Assembly: GCA_032629725.1 (NCBI GenBank)
Contig: JAFEVB010000014.1
Coordinates: 124,001-188,000 of the forward strand
From: Gremmenia infestans
Taxonomy: Eukaryota; Ascomycota; Leotiomycetes; Helotiales; Hamatocanthoscyphaceae
Direction of reading: 5' to 3'
DNA length: 64,000 nucleotides
The notes under the pieces were generated by a model, which worked only from the letters and a program-made list of their open reading frames with translations, made no database searches and had not been told where the DNA came from. Positions 33,430 through 45,000 of the stretch are shown here, one piece after another. Position 1 is the stretch's first letter. Every line of letters begins with the position of its first letter. Position numbers and translations under genes: made by a program.

Positions 33430-35331
33430 ATGGCATCATTCAGTCAGATACAACGGTTTTTTGAACAAATACCGTGTGCCTCCTCACTCAAGGCATTGGC
33501 CATAGTAGCCTTGGGTTTGACTTTATCGGTGAGTTGAAGTTGTTCGAACACTAGAACGAGGACATACTTTAACAATTAAATAGATACTTCCCATCATTGT
33601 ATATCGCCTATTCCTACATCCGTATAGGAAATACCCCGGCCCCCTTCTCTCAAGAATCTGTGGTCTTCCGGTGTTGTATTATGCTTGGAGAGGCGACTTT
33701 CACCACTACCTCTACCGCTTACATAACAAATATGGTAAGATCTTTGAAACACTTCATATATTGCAAATGGTAATTCAACGGTAAAAGGAAAGAAAGTTCG
33801 CTACTCGCCCAACAAGCTATCCATCAACGACGTCAGGGCTCTCAACGGTATGTGCTGGAAATTTTAACACCAACTCAAGCACTTACATAAGACAGATATT
33901 TATGGTTTCAACAAGAATGTTTATAAACCCGAGGAGTTCTACTCCGCCTTTAGAGTCAACAAGCATGCGAGAAATGTCTTCAACACAGCGGATAAGGAAG
34001 AGCATCGTAGAAAGCGCCGCATCATGAGCAAGGCTTTTTCAGCAAAGGCTTTACCAAATTATGCGCCTTTCATTTCCTCCAAGGTTGAAGAACTCTCCAC
34101 AAAGCTCAACGGTGGTCAAGCCCTTGGTAGTTCCAATGATTGGAGAACATTCAACATGGCTGACGAGTTCAACTACCTGATGCTGGATATCATGGGCGGT
34201 CTTTGCTTTGGCGAGGCGTTCGGGTTCATTGCTGGCAAGGGAAGGGATATTATGGCAAATGTTCATAACCGTGCCATTCGAATATATATGGTAAGGTTTC
34301 CAGTCCGCATGCTAGCAATAAATGCTAACAAATGTAAAGACTGGACAAGAGCCTCTTCTGAAGCAATTATCGCTCGACAGGATTTTCTTCCCACATCTGT
34401 TCAAAGCTACAAATGCATTGGGCCAATATACTAGGCATTACACTCAGAAGCGTATCCAAACCAGAGCAGATCTCGACATGGATAAAGAAGCGGTAGAGGA
34501 GCGAGGCTACGAAGATATTCTCGCACATCTTATCAATAACAAAGACGATGAGACGGGAGCTGTGTATACCGAAAATGAGCTCCTTGGAGAAGCAACGTTA
34601 TTGATGATGGCCGGTAAGCAACTCATGACACTTACAAGCCCTTTGATGAGCTTCGTAACTAAAAGCTTGAGATTTCAGGATCTGATACATCAACAACTGC
34701 AATCAATGCCACGTGTTTCTACCTGTCAAATCACCCTCGCGTTGTAAGAACACTGGAACGTGAGCTGAAAAGGTGCTTTCCCAACGTGGAGGACATCCAC
34801 CCAAATACTGCAGAGAATTGCAAGTACCTGAAAGCCTGTCTGGACGAAGCTATGCGACTCTGCCCATCGGTGCCTTCCAACATCCCCCGCGTCATTGGGG
34901 AGGGCGGACTTAAAGTGATTGACGAAAACCTCCCAGCAGGGATGTGGGTGTCAGTTCCCAACTTCACCATCTTCCGCAACGCAAAATATTTTGAAAGGCC
35001 TCATGATTACATCCCTGAGCGCTGGATTGCCGATGAGAGTACTGGGTACAGCGAAGAGGACGTGAAGCTATCTCAAGCAGCCTTTCAGCCATTCTCTGTC
35101 GGGCCCAGGCATTGCATTGCTCGTAACTTGGCGTTGCGAGAGATGACCTTTGCGCTGGCCCGCATCTTCTATCTTTTTGACGTGGAGCCCTTGGAGAACA
35201 GTGGGCGATGGATGAAGACTTTGCCAGGAATTGATACCAGGAATAGTCATTTCATCCAGGAGCAGTGGGATGTCTTCACGTCGTTGGAGAAGGGGCCCGT
35301 CGTCAAGATGAAGGTGAAGGAGGGTGTGTAG
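33430..35331 (+). CDS. Cytochrome P450 monooxygenase
   Basis: Six exons: 33430-33528, 33584-33734, 33788-33847, 33896-34290, 34340-34613, 34679-35331, giving 543 aa; all five introns are GT-AG and the total is in frame. The N-terminal membrane anchor (LKALAIVALGLTLSILPIIVY) is followed by the Pro-rich hinge HPYRKYPGPLL. The I-helix is AGSDTSTT. The K-helix ExxR sits in DEAMRLCPS near 382. PERW lies downstream. The haem loop is FSVGPRHCIARNLA with the ligand Cys near 471; the usual Gly two after Cys is Ala. An ER-bound oxygenase, probably tailoring the nearby polyketide; the exact CYP family was not assigned. Confidence 0.93.
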
Positions 35332-37321
35332 GCGCGTCTTGAAAGCCTATGATAAAGTAGAGACCAACCAACATTAAGCGACTCTGGTAACGCGCCGAAA
35401 TGCGTACAGGGGTAGGTAGGGTAGCTCGATAGTCTTTCTAGATTGGGTGGGGGAAAGGGGGTAGGATCCTTGTCTATATCATGCCCATGCACATTATAAT
35501 ACTTGGTACTTGAGCTGTTTTGCCCCACACAACACCACGACAGATTAACCTCGATATAGCTAGGAGTATATCTAATGCCACAACATACTAATCCTATTCT
35601 ATAAACTTCATCAAAAAGCTGGCGTTTGCTACACTTCCTAATGCTTTTTGACTAAAGAGGTATAGCGCTTGCGGATCTTCATATAAAAATAGGGGCTCTA
35701 CCTTAGGAACGGCCGATTTTTATATATATACTACTATAGACCTACTAACCATGCTCATTTTACCAAAACAGCTTGAAAGGCCACGCCAAGAGAATATAAA
35801 ATGGATAGCTAGATTAGGTATAATGCTAAGCTAATGCAAGTCAGAGGGTGTAGAGAAGTTATGGGGCAAAACAGCTCAACTAAAAGTCTTTTAATCATTA
35901 CGCCCGTGATAAACCGATACCGGTAGCGAATACGAAGTACCAGGGTAGATAATGAAATGGTCTACTTATAACTCGCCTGTTCGCATAGAGCTGCTTATAC
36001 CTACTGCGTACAGACCATAGCGCTCGTCCGTTTTATCTCCGGGTTATGCATAAACCTACTGTACTAGCAGTGACGCAACTAGGTCAATGTGATCAGGGGG
36101 CGGGACGGGAGCGGGCGCGTGGCACGGCTACGTAGGCCGAATGTGACAGGGGGCGGGAACGGGAGCTACGGGATAGTCAGTGTACGAGTAGTAGAGATGG
36201 TACGTACTCTACTGTAAAGGTAGACCGTCGACCTACCTAGTCTAGTGCAGTGGAATGAATAGACGTTTAAGCTTAAGCAGGTTAAGGTAAACGAGCTAGA
36301 CGAGCTACGAAGTAATAAGTATACCACCCCCTACCCCTACCCCTACCCCACCCAGAGGTCACTGCGCTCTCCATACTCCATCTCCCTATCGGTGGGGTTG
36401 GCGCATCTGCGTCTTATATTGACATGCATCTAAACATAGATCCAACCTGTACCTGCCTAGACTCCGCACCGTATGCTGTTGTATTGTATTGTATTGTATT
36501 CTTTTCCTTTCTTGTTTCTAATTCCTGTTAATCGTTGGCGGCCACTTCAGCTTGCCAAGAGCTCGTTTGCTTGCTTGTGGCCCTGGCAAATAGACACCTG
36601 ATCTTCATACACCCACACAGCATCTACATTCCGTACGCACGTACCTACCTAAAGCAGTATTACTGCTTACGCCGCTCACTCTGTCTGCAGAAGTGGGAAA
36701 GAAAGTATGCAGATAAAGCGTCTAACTTTCCTCCGAGTAAGCCTCGGCTGGTCTCTAACCATGGAACACTTCGTAGACAGTCTTGCTTACGTCAACGTCA
36801 GTGTTACATCCCGCACCGTTGCCGCCAACGGGCGGCCGCCACCTTATCTCTGCTATGCATACCAGCCCTTGGTTCTCAAATGCTAAAGATCTTTCACCCA
36901 ATCCATTCCCTACTCTTGGCAATTATTTGCATAAAACCTGTGGTAAGCTGCATCAAACGATTATCTCCACCCATGCTATCTTCTATGGCTGCGGATTCCC
37001 TCCCCGCTTATGCAATCCTTCGGCGGGGAGTGAGATGATGGCTGGATGTGGCTTCACTTCGCCGACAACATCTCCACATATAAGTATTACGGAGTAAGGC
37101 TTGATAACAAACATTGTGATTAGTTGGCTCTTACGAAGCTAGAGCTGCAGCTAACTTACTTACTACTACAACGCCTTTATTTAAACAAAACGTAGCCGCT
37201 CTGCTCCGCTATATGCTGGTTCACCCGTGCTTACTGCTTGATTGTTGACTCTTGACTTACCGTCTATGATCTCTACTACAATTACTGCTATATCCCCTCA
37301 CTTCTCAAACAAGCAAACTTA
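35332..37321. other. Long intergenic region with small repeats
   Basis: About 2 kb without a credible gene. It holds an imperfect 27-bp direct repeat (36086-36112 and 36140-36166, G-rich) and a C/TA-rich tract CCCCTACCCCTA at 36326-36354. A (GTATT)4 microsatellite is at 36481-36500. The end is the promoter of the bZIP gene. Confidence 0.5.
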
Positions 37322-38515
37322 ATGGAGGAGGACTGGAATGAGATTACGGACGCCGAGCTTCGTAAGAGAGTTCAGAATCGTCTTGCGCAGCGCAAGCATC
37401 GTGAGGTAACCCATGATTGATGGTCAAATTTATTTCTAACATAACCAGGCCGCAAGGCCCAAGAAAAAGCCAATAACGCGGGTGAAAATTCACAAAATGC
37501 GCAGGCTGCACAGAGTGCAGCCTCAAACGGCCCTAACCAGACCACGATTACTGCAAGTAATCGTCAGTACTTCCAGCCCTCACTAGTCTCTCCGACGGAA
37601 GCAAATCCCAGAGCTTTTGATTCAAGGACCCAGATTAGTGGCGGTTTCGAAGATTTGGAGCTGGAAGACTTTGGAAGCAATGAGTTTGACCCGACAAGTT
37701 TTGCAGGTGCTCAGTGGAACCTTGGTGCTGGGAAAAGTAGTTCACGGACAGTACCTGAATTAGTTGATGCCTCAAGGGCCTCTGCGATGCTACCCGTACA
37801 GAGTGCGGGAATTCAAAACGTAAATCAGAATGTTGTTGGTGAACCTGTCTCGGCTGGATTTGGCCCACCGGCTATGTGGAGCATGGGACAGCAACCAGAG
37901 AACAACCAATGGCAACAGCACCGTCGTTCCGCCAGCAACTTTCCAATCCGCCCCACATCAGCATCTCAAGCCATCTCGAATGGCCAGAAGAACCGCACCC
38001 CTGTCCCAGAACCAAATACGAGTATGGGTGATCCTCATCCGTGCTCTGAATGCGGGTTCCACAAACGCCAGAACGACTTTCCCAACACAAGCGGATCGTC
38101 AGCGGAAAACACATGCGGAGCCAGCCCAGTCTCGCAGTCGGCAGCTGTCTATGTCTCAGGACAGGGCCATCCTGGTCCCGGTAATTTTTCAACTCAGCAT
38201 ACTGGACCAGACGTGCTCCGAGATCATGGCATTGACCTGGCGCAAATAACACCACAAGTAAGTTCTGCAAGAAGACAATCGGCGTCTGCGATAACGCCAC
38301 GAACACTCGCTCAGACTCGAGGCCCAAAGCGAAAACTCCCCGGAACAAACTGCTCCAACGAGTGTACGCATCACCACGGTCATGGAACTCAGAGGGAAGT
38401 TGTGGAGGTAGTAGAGCGGGAAGAGCATGATCTCGAATCTTCTGATGACTCGCGCCCAAGAGTTACAAAGGTAGTTGTGATATATATGGAAGAATGCAAC
38501 TGCAAACCGGCATAG
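37322..38515 (+). CDS. bZIP-type transcription factor with basic region but no clear zipper
   Basis: Two exons, 37322-37400 and 37449-38515, with a 48-bp intron (GTGAGG, CTAAC branch, CCAG), give 381 aa. The intron interrupts the DNA-binding basic region, which reads RKRVQNRLAQRKHR near residues 14-27 and matches the N-R-x-A-Q-R core of fungal bZIPs. The following 30 residues are rich in Ala, Asn and Gln with no heptad leucines. The rest is Gln/Ser/Pro-rich, with Cys-bearing spots CSECGFH, CSNECTHHHGHG and a C-terminal ECNCKPA. Lying between the P450 and the FAD oxidase/PKS genes, it is a candidate local regulator of the cluster. Confidence 0.78.
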
Positions 38516-39110
38516 ATAAGAAACGCGGTAGACTTTTCTTAGCAAGAACAGAAGTATTGGATGGTGATTATCCGTCATGATAGAGCGTTGCGCATGTGAG
38601 CAGCTTGCGATGCTTTATTTCCGTATTATTTACGTGACCCACGTTTTCATTCGAATCTTACTTGGCGCAAGACGGACGCATGCGAGGACTGGGATGCTTC
38701 TTGTTTCAGCGGTCGTATAAATTGATTCTTCAATGTATTCCAAAACTTAACATCTAGCATTAAGACCATTCTCTCGCCTTTATTTCCTTAAATCTTGGCA
38801 TTACTTCTAGAACACTGCTAGAAGATGATTCGGCTTTTTTTATGTCTGGGGGGTGGAACTTTTGGGTGCTGAGCAAGATCGAACGGAATTGAGGAACAGC
38901 CTCTTGATATACTTCTCAAAGGTTACATTAAGACTTAAAAGTCTAGCTGAGTTTCAATTTGATCTAACCTAAAACTGACGACTAATCTTCATTGCCTGGA
39001 CCCGTGCTGAAGGGTCTTTCAATGCTTCAACTGTCTGGTAGACTTTATGACTTCTCAAAATTAAACTTCCTATCTCCACCCTTGATCTGCCTTGCTAACT
39101 TGTCAAGCTC
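38516..39110. other. Intergenic between convergent genes
   Basis: 3' flanks of the bZIP and FAD-oxidase genes. No gene or repeat seen. Confidence 0.45.
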
Positions 39111-41054
39111 TTAATCATGGTCCAACTCAGTCTCTTCAACAAAAGGTTGATATCCATTGAACCATCCTTCCGGATCAAACTCCTTCTTCAACCGTCTAAG
39201 CTTCTCGAGCCTCCATGGTTCATATCCGTACAACGCTTCAGGTGGATCTTTAGACCCATGTCCATAATTGACGTACTGTTGGAGACGTCCATAGCCGGAC
39301 GTTTCGATGAAAGCATCTTGTTGTTTTGACAACCAATCATCGATCAATTCCTCGTCGACGGGATTCTTATACGCAGCCTCGATCATTCTATTCACTAGTG
39401 AGTTACCGCCTTTATTTGATTGAGAGCAATTGATGTCTTACAAGAAATGATCAGATCCATGGCGCCATGGATAGGCCGTCGTGTCATCCTCTATCTCTCG
39501 AACACGTTGCTGGGGGAAGGTCTCAAACATTATACTGAACATAGCCTCCCCCTCGTACTTTTGATTCATGTCTCGCCACCCATCAAAGTAAGCGCGCATG
39601 GTCGGAATATCATACTTCTTAACATTTGCGCCGTAAAAGTTCTTGATCGGGAATCGGGCCCAACCTTGCGGCGTACAGAGAATATTATTCAACCCATTAT
39701 ACGTAGCCCATGGCAGGGCATCCCAGGCCGCTGTTTTCGCATCCTTCCAGACCGGTGATATTGCATCGAACGGTTTTACGAAAGGTGCTGCTTCTTGTTC
39801 CGGGCCAGAGTACACAATGTTGATGTTGATTGTAGGCTATAGGATGGAATGTCAACAATCCGTTCAAGATTGATAATCTGATTAACTCACTTTTCCATTT
39901 GCTCCTCGCCGGCGACCAATAACAAATATTGCAAGCTCTTCGGGCATGGGACTGGAAACAGCGTTAACAGCTCCAAAGACGGCTTCTACTTTGTCTAATC
40001 CAAATTCGAAGTCTACAACAAAATGGTTGCCGTCATTGCGTTGAGGATATACTTGGTATGTAGCTTCAAGTGCAATACCAAAGTTGTGTCCCGCGCCACG
40101 AAGAGCCCAGAAGAGATCTTGGTTGACCTTATCCGATGCTTCCACCACGGTTCCATTAGCGAGGAGCAGGCGGGCGGAAACCATGTTATCGTTCAAGTAA
40201 CCGTACTTTCCCTGAAGACGACCAATTCCTGCCCCAAGGGAAATTCCAAGAACACCAGTACAAGGACATGATCCAACGGCTTTGAATATTCAGTAACTGA
40301 TTGTCACAAATTCAATGACTAAGCTCCAGCTGTCATGGTATGGGGTTGAAGTCCTTTGGGAGGGGGCAATATGAAGCGAGATGAAACGGACTAGGGCCAA
40401 CTTACTCACTTCCATCCCTTTTGCAAACGTTGCATTTGCAAAATCTCCCGTTGTAATCCCGCCTCCAACAGTCATCTGTTGTTTCTCTTCGTTATACTTG
40501 GTGCTGCTCAACTTACGCATATCTATTGTAATGGCATTTTTGATACGACGAAGAGAGGTGGTAAGTGAATGGCCTCCCGAACGCGCTGCAAACTGAATAC
40601 GTCGCGAGCGAGCGTAATTTACCTATACAAGCGGGTTAGTGGAATCCAAAATATTGTCCTACGAACCCACAGTTTCAATAACGTCCTGTTCTTCCGCTAC
40701 CTGAACAGCGGCAATGTACCATGGCCGCTTATAATTCGTATAGCGAGCATCGAGCGCCGCAAAATCATTTTCGCCTTCTAATACAATCCGAGCGTTTGGT
40801 GAGAGTCGCTTTTGGAGCTCGCGCTGGAGCGATAGCTTTAAATACTCGGCGGCTGCTGAAATGTCTTGTCCGTCGGCGCCTGTCCATGTGAGTACTTGTT
40901 GGTCTCCCAAACCCACGGGAGGATATTCGACTGTGGCATTCTCTGCAATAGAAAGTCGACTGCAATGGAACAGCATGAAAGTAATTAAGAGTTTCCATCC
41001 TAATACGTATTGGAGTAACATGATGCAAGGATGAAGCAATATTTCTTTTGTCAA
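39111..41054 (-). CDS. Secreted FAD-linked oxidase, berberine-bridge (BBE) type
   Basis: Five exons: 41054-40671, 40622-40406, 40279-39891, 39836-39442, 39387-39111, total 553 aa and in frame. A hydrophobic signal sequence (LLQYVLGWKLLITFMLF) follows either Met1 or Met12. The PCMH FAD-binding domain has RSGGHS, with the flavin-linking His near 146. VGSCPCTGVLG has a Cys near 205 in the position of the second covalent flavin link. The C-terminal BBE motif reads YVNYGHGSKDP, then YGYEPWRLEKLRRLKKEFDP. Such enzymes oxidise alcohols or close rings in secondary metabolism using O2. It runs head-to-head with the PKS about 1 kb away, suggesting co-regulation. Confidence 0.92.
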
Positions 41055-42011
41055 ATTTCAAGTTGTTTGATTGTGATCCTACAGCTACAATATACTTCTT
41101 CTAATTTGCAAAGCGGCATATTACCAATTTACTCTACTTTTGGGTCATTACTCAAAAATCAGGATTACGAAAGCGTGAGGTAAAAATTCGATCAAAGTTG
41201 GCTTATCTGACCAACGCATGCGGGGAGAGACTGTGAAGCCTATCCGCCGTAATGAATCTACCGCGTGAGGGAAAGCTCAGGGATTGCGCCATAGGTTGAA
41301 TCCTCGGGGTACTCGTAAACATGAGGTTGACCCATCTATAGTTATGCAGTCATTCTGCTAGTCGCGCAGTCAGACGGATTATGTTCTTGACTGCCGATCG
41401 CTATGCATACAGGCAGCTTGACAGGACATTCGGCACTGGAACATCACGTAAATAATTCACGGATTATTATCAAACGATCGGCCTCTTATCTCTATGCAGT
41501 CATACGGAATACCGCAAGCTAAAATATTCCTGCAGCAAAAAAGGATTATGTGCATAACGCTACTTGCTATGTGGCGCTTCGCTAATAGGTGCCGCTAGCT
41601 TTGCATCGAATTATTGAACTATTGTGTATTCACCGGTATCGGGGAAGGCACTGGCAAAGAGTAATCACTCTCGAGTCATCTTTCTTGTAGCTTCTTCCTT
41701 TGAAGCAAAGGAGGGTGAATGAATGCATGGGTGGGTGACAGCGAGGATGACACAGGAAGGAACAATTGGGAAGAATGATATAATATATTCATTGTAATTG
41801 TAACATGAGAAAATCAAAGAGTTTCTATCAAGATATTGCCTCAACGCAGCTATTCAGCAACTCTTTACAGAACAATATACTTACTTTGTTATCTTTCTGG
41901 CTTTTGTTCTACATTACCAGTAGGGTAGACTTGATGATACCCTTTGAGAGTTGTTTTAGAAACAAGATACGCACTTCGATTAGAGAAATTTCTAATTAAA
42001 GCTAGCTCACC
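41055..42011. promoter_or_regulatory. Divergent FAD-oxidase/PKS promoter region
   Basis: 957 bp between divergent starts. Contains repeated CATGC/GCATG words and palindromic CGATCG-type sites (41395-41400, 41476-41481). These could bind a cluster regulator but I cannot assign one. No gene. Confidence 0.4.
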
Positions 42012-45000
42012 ATGGCTCCCATTTCAGTTACAGAGCCACATGCATCTGAGGCTTTAGAGCCTGTTGCCATAATTGGCATGGGTGAGATACCAAAGCTTGT
42101 TACCACTCATATTACGCATAGCTGATGAATATCAGGCTGCCGGTGGCCCGGTGATTCGGAATCTCCTTCGGAATTATGGGACTTCCTCGAAGGAAAACAA
42201 CATGCGTACAGCAAGTTTCCAAAAGACAGAATCAATGGCGATGCCTTTTATCATCCAGATGGAAGCAGACCAGGTTCCTTCAAAACGGAGGGTGGCTGCT
42301 TTCTCAAATCAGATGTGCGGCAATTTGATGCAAACTTTTTTGGAATCCACCCAAAGGAAGTTCTTACCTTGGACCCTGCGCAGCGAAAATTCATGGAGGT
42401 TGTATACGAGGCTTTCGAATCCGCCGGCGTTCCACTCCACAAATTGTCGGGCTCCACTACTGGAACATTTGTTGGAAACTTCAATTACGATCACCAATTG
42501 ATGCAATATCGTGACGCTGAGAATGCGTTGCCATACTCTGTTACAGGAAGCGGTGTCACCATTCTAAGTAACCGCATTAACTACGTCTTCAACCTCAAGG
42601 GCCCTTCCATGACACTAGATACGGCATGTTCAAGTTCCCTCTACGCGCTGCATCTTGCGTGTACTGCAATTCAAACTGGAGATTGCACGGCTGCAGTTGT
42701 TGGTGGATCAAATCTGATTCTTACCCCTGAGTGCCAAATCTTTTCATCTGTCTTGGGAGCTGTGTCACCAACTTCTGTCTGCCATACTTTCGACAGCCGC
42801 GGTTAGTATTCAAAACCCCCTTATTGGAATCATAAAACTAACATATTCATAGCGGATGGTTATGCTCGTGCCGACGGAATTGGTGCGCTATATATCAAGA
42901 AATTATCCCAAGCAGTAGCCGATGGCGATCCAATCCGTGGAGTAATTCGAGGCACATCCTTCAATGCTAACGGGCGAACGGGTGGAATTACCCATCCTAG
43001 CCCAGATGGTCAAGAGGCTTGTATGCGACGCGCGTATGCCCGTGCAGGTGGCCTCGACATGTCACTCACTGGTTATTTTGAGTGCCATGGAACTGGAACT
43101 CCCGTTGGGTAAGTAGCGCAGCCAAGCATGCAAGACAGTTCAAAGAAAGATAAAAATACTAATGGCTCTATTCAGTGACCCAATCGAAGTATCGGCTATA
43201 GGAAGATTATTCTCAGACGTCAAGACTTCTTCAAAACCTTTGTTAATCGGATCCGTCAAGTCTAATATGGGCCACAGCGAGCCTTCTAGTGGTATCGCAG
43301 GTATAATGAAAGCGGTGATAGCAATAGAGCGAGGTGTCATTCCGCCTACCATTGGTATTGAGACTTTGAACCCAAATGTTGACTTGAAGGATGGCCGGCT
43401 GAAGATCGTTACCGAGAGCACTCCATGGCCCGATCTACCAGTTCGAAGAGCGAGTGTCAACTCTTTCGGTTACGGGGGTTCAAATGCCCATGTAAGTTCT
43501 GCAACAAATGGTTTTATACCACATTGTTATCTAATAAATATCAACAGGCTATTATCGAATCTGCGGAGACACTTCTACCTGGGTATAGATCTCGTCATCA
43601 GGCAAGTAAAGAGTCATCCGGTATGGAAGCCTTTGCAAACGCAAACGGGATATCTCGGCTATCATCATCTTCCTCTTTAACGAATAGCCAAACCAACGGC
43701 AATGGGCATACGAATGGGTCATCTAACGGAAACGGTTATCATTCACCAAATGGCAATGGCTACCGATCGAAGCCAACCAAGGAGTCCAAAAAGAACCTAC
43801 TGCTCCCATTTTCAGCACACGATGACAAGACACTACAAGCAAATTACGATGCATTAGCCAAGGCCATAGGCAACTGGAACTTGGCAGATGTTGCCTTCAC
43901 GCTCAGTGCTAGACGCAGCATGTTGACCTTCCGATCATTTATTATAACAAGCCCCGAGGAAGCCAAACAAGACCTCCCAGAACAGAAACTCAGCATTGCA
44001 AAGCGAAAGTCGGCTGCTGCCCCAATTCTTGGTTTCATCTTCACAGGGCAGGGTGCACAATGGCCACAAATGGGACAAGCGCTGATGAGAGAATATCCAA
44101 GTTTTCTGGTCACTATTCGAAGACTGGACAAGTATCTTGATGATCTTGATGAAGCTCATGGTCGTGACTGGAGCCTTGAAGAAATCCTCAACCAAGATCC
44201 AGAAGATAGTCAGGTCCACAATGCAGAGTTTTCGCAACCTTTAGTGACTGCATTGCAGATCGCTCTTGTCAACCTACTTTCTCGATGGAATGTTACACCT
44301 CATGCTGTCGTCGGCCACTCATCTGGTGAAATCGCAGCAAGCTATGCTGCTGGCTTGCTGACCGAAGAAGCTGCCATGATCGCAGCCTACCTTCGTGGAC
44401 AGATGGTTGCGCAGAACGAAAAGACAGGATTGATGATGGCTGTCGGTGGTCAGCTGTCTGAGATTCAGCCGCTGGTTGATGGATTTGATGGCCAGATCGT
44501 CATCGCGTGCCACAACTCACCAGAAAGCTATACGCTGAGTGGGGATACAGATGCAATGCTTAAGCTCAAGGCTGTTCTGGACGAGAAGAAGATCTTTTGC
44601 CGTGCACTCTCGACAAACAATAATGCTTACCATTCGCATCATATGAAAGACCTTGGTTCAAGATATGAGCAGTTGCTTGACTCTCTCATGCCCAAGAACA
44701 CGGCAGCAAAATCTATCAAGCAAAGTTCAAAGAGCAAATCGACTCAAGCTGTGTTTTTTCTCATCTCTATATGGTCACGCGGCCCCTTGGTCATTGCTGG
44801 GTGCTCATTACTGGCGCCAGAATCTTGAGTCACCAGTACTTTTCCACCAGGCTGTCGAAGAAATGGTCACGCAGGTCCCTGTGGATATTCTCGTGGAGGT
44901 TGGACCCCATGCAGCACTTCAAGGGCCTCTTCGACAACTGTCCAAAACGCTTGACAGTGATATCAAATTCCCTGAATATCTCACGGCGATAGTTAGGGGA

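Noticed and set aside
36326..36354. CCCCTA-rich tract as an internal telomere repeat
   Set aside because: The unit is CCCCTA-like and irregular, only about four units; fungal telomeres read CCCTAA. Treated as low-complexity sequence.
36535..37038. 167-codon plus-strand frame upstream of the bZIP gene
   Set aside because: No ATG context, no motif, overlapping open frames of equal quality; probably leader or promoter.
44701..44760. A mini-intron explaining the PKS frameshift
   Set aside because: The only GT-AG pair nearby would remove about 25 nt, too short for a spliceosomal intron; the single surplus T is simpler.
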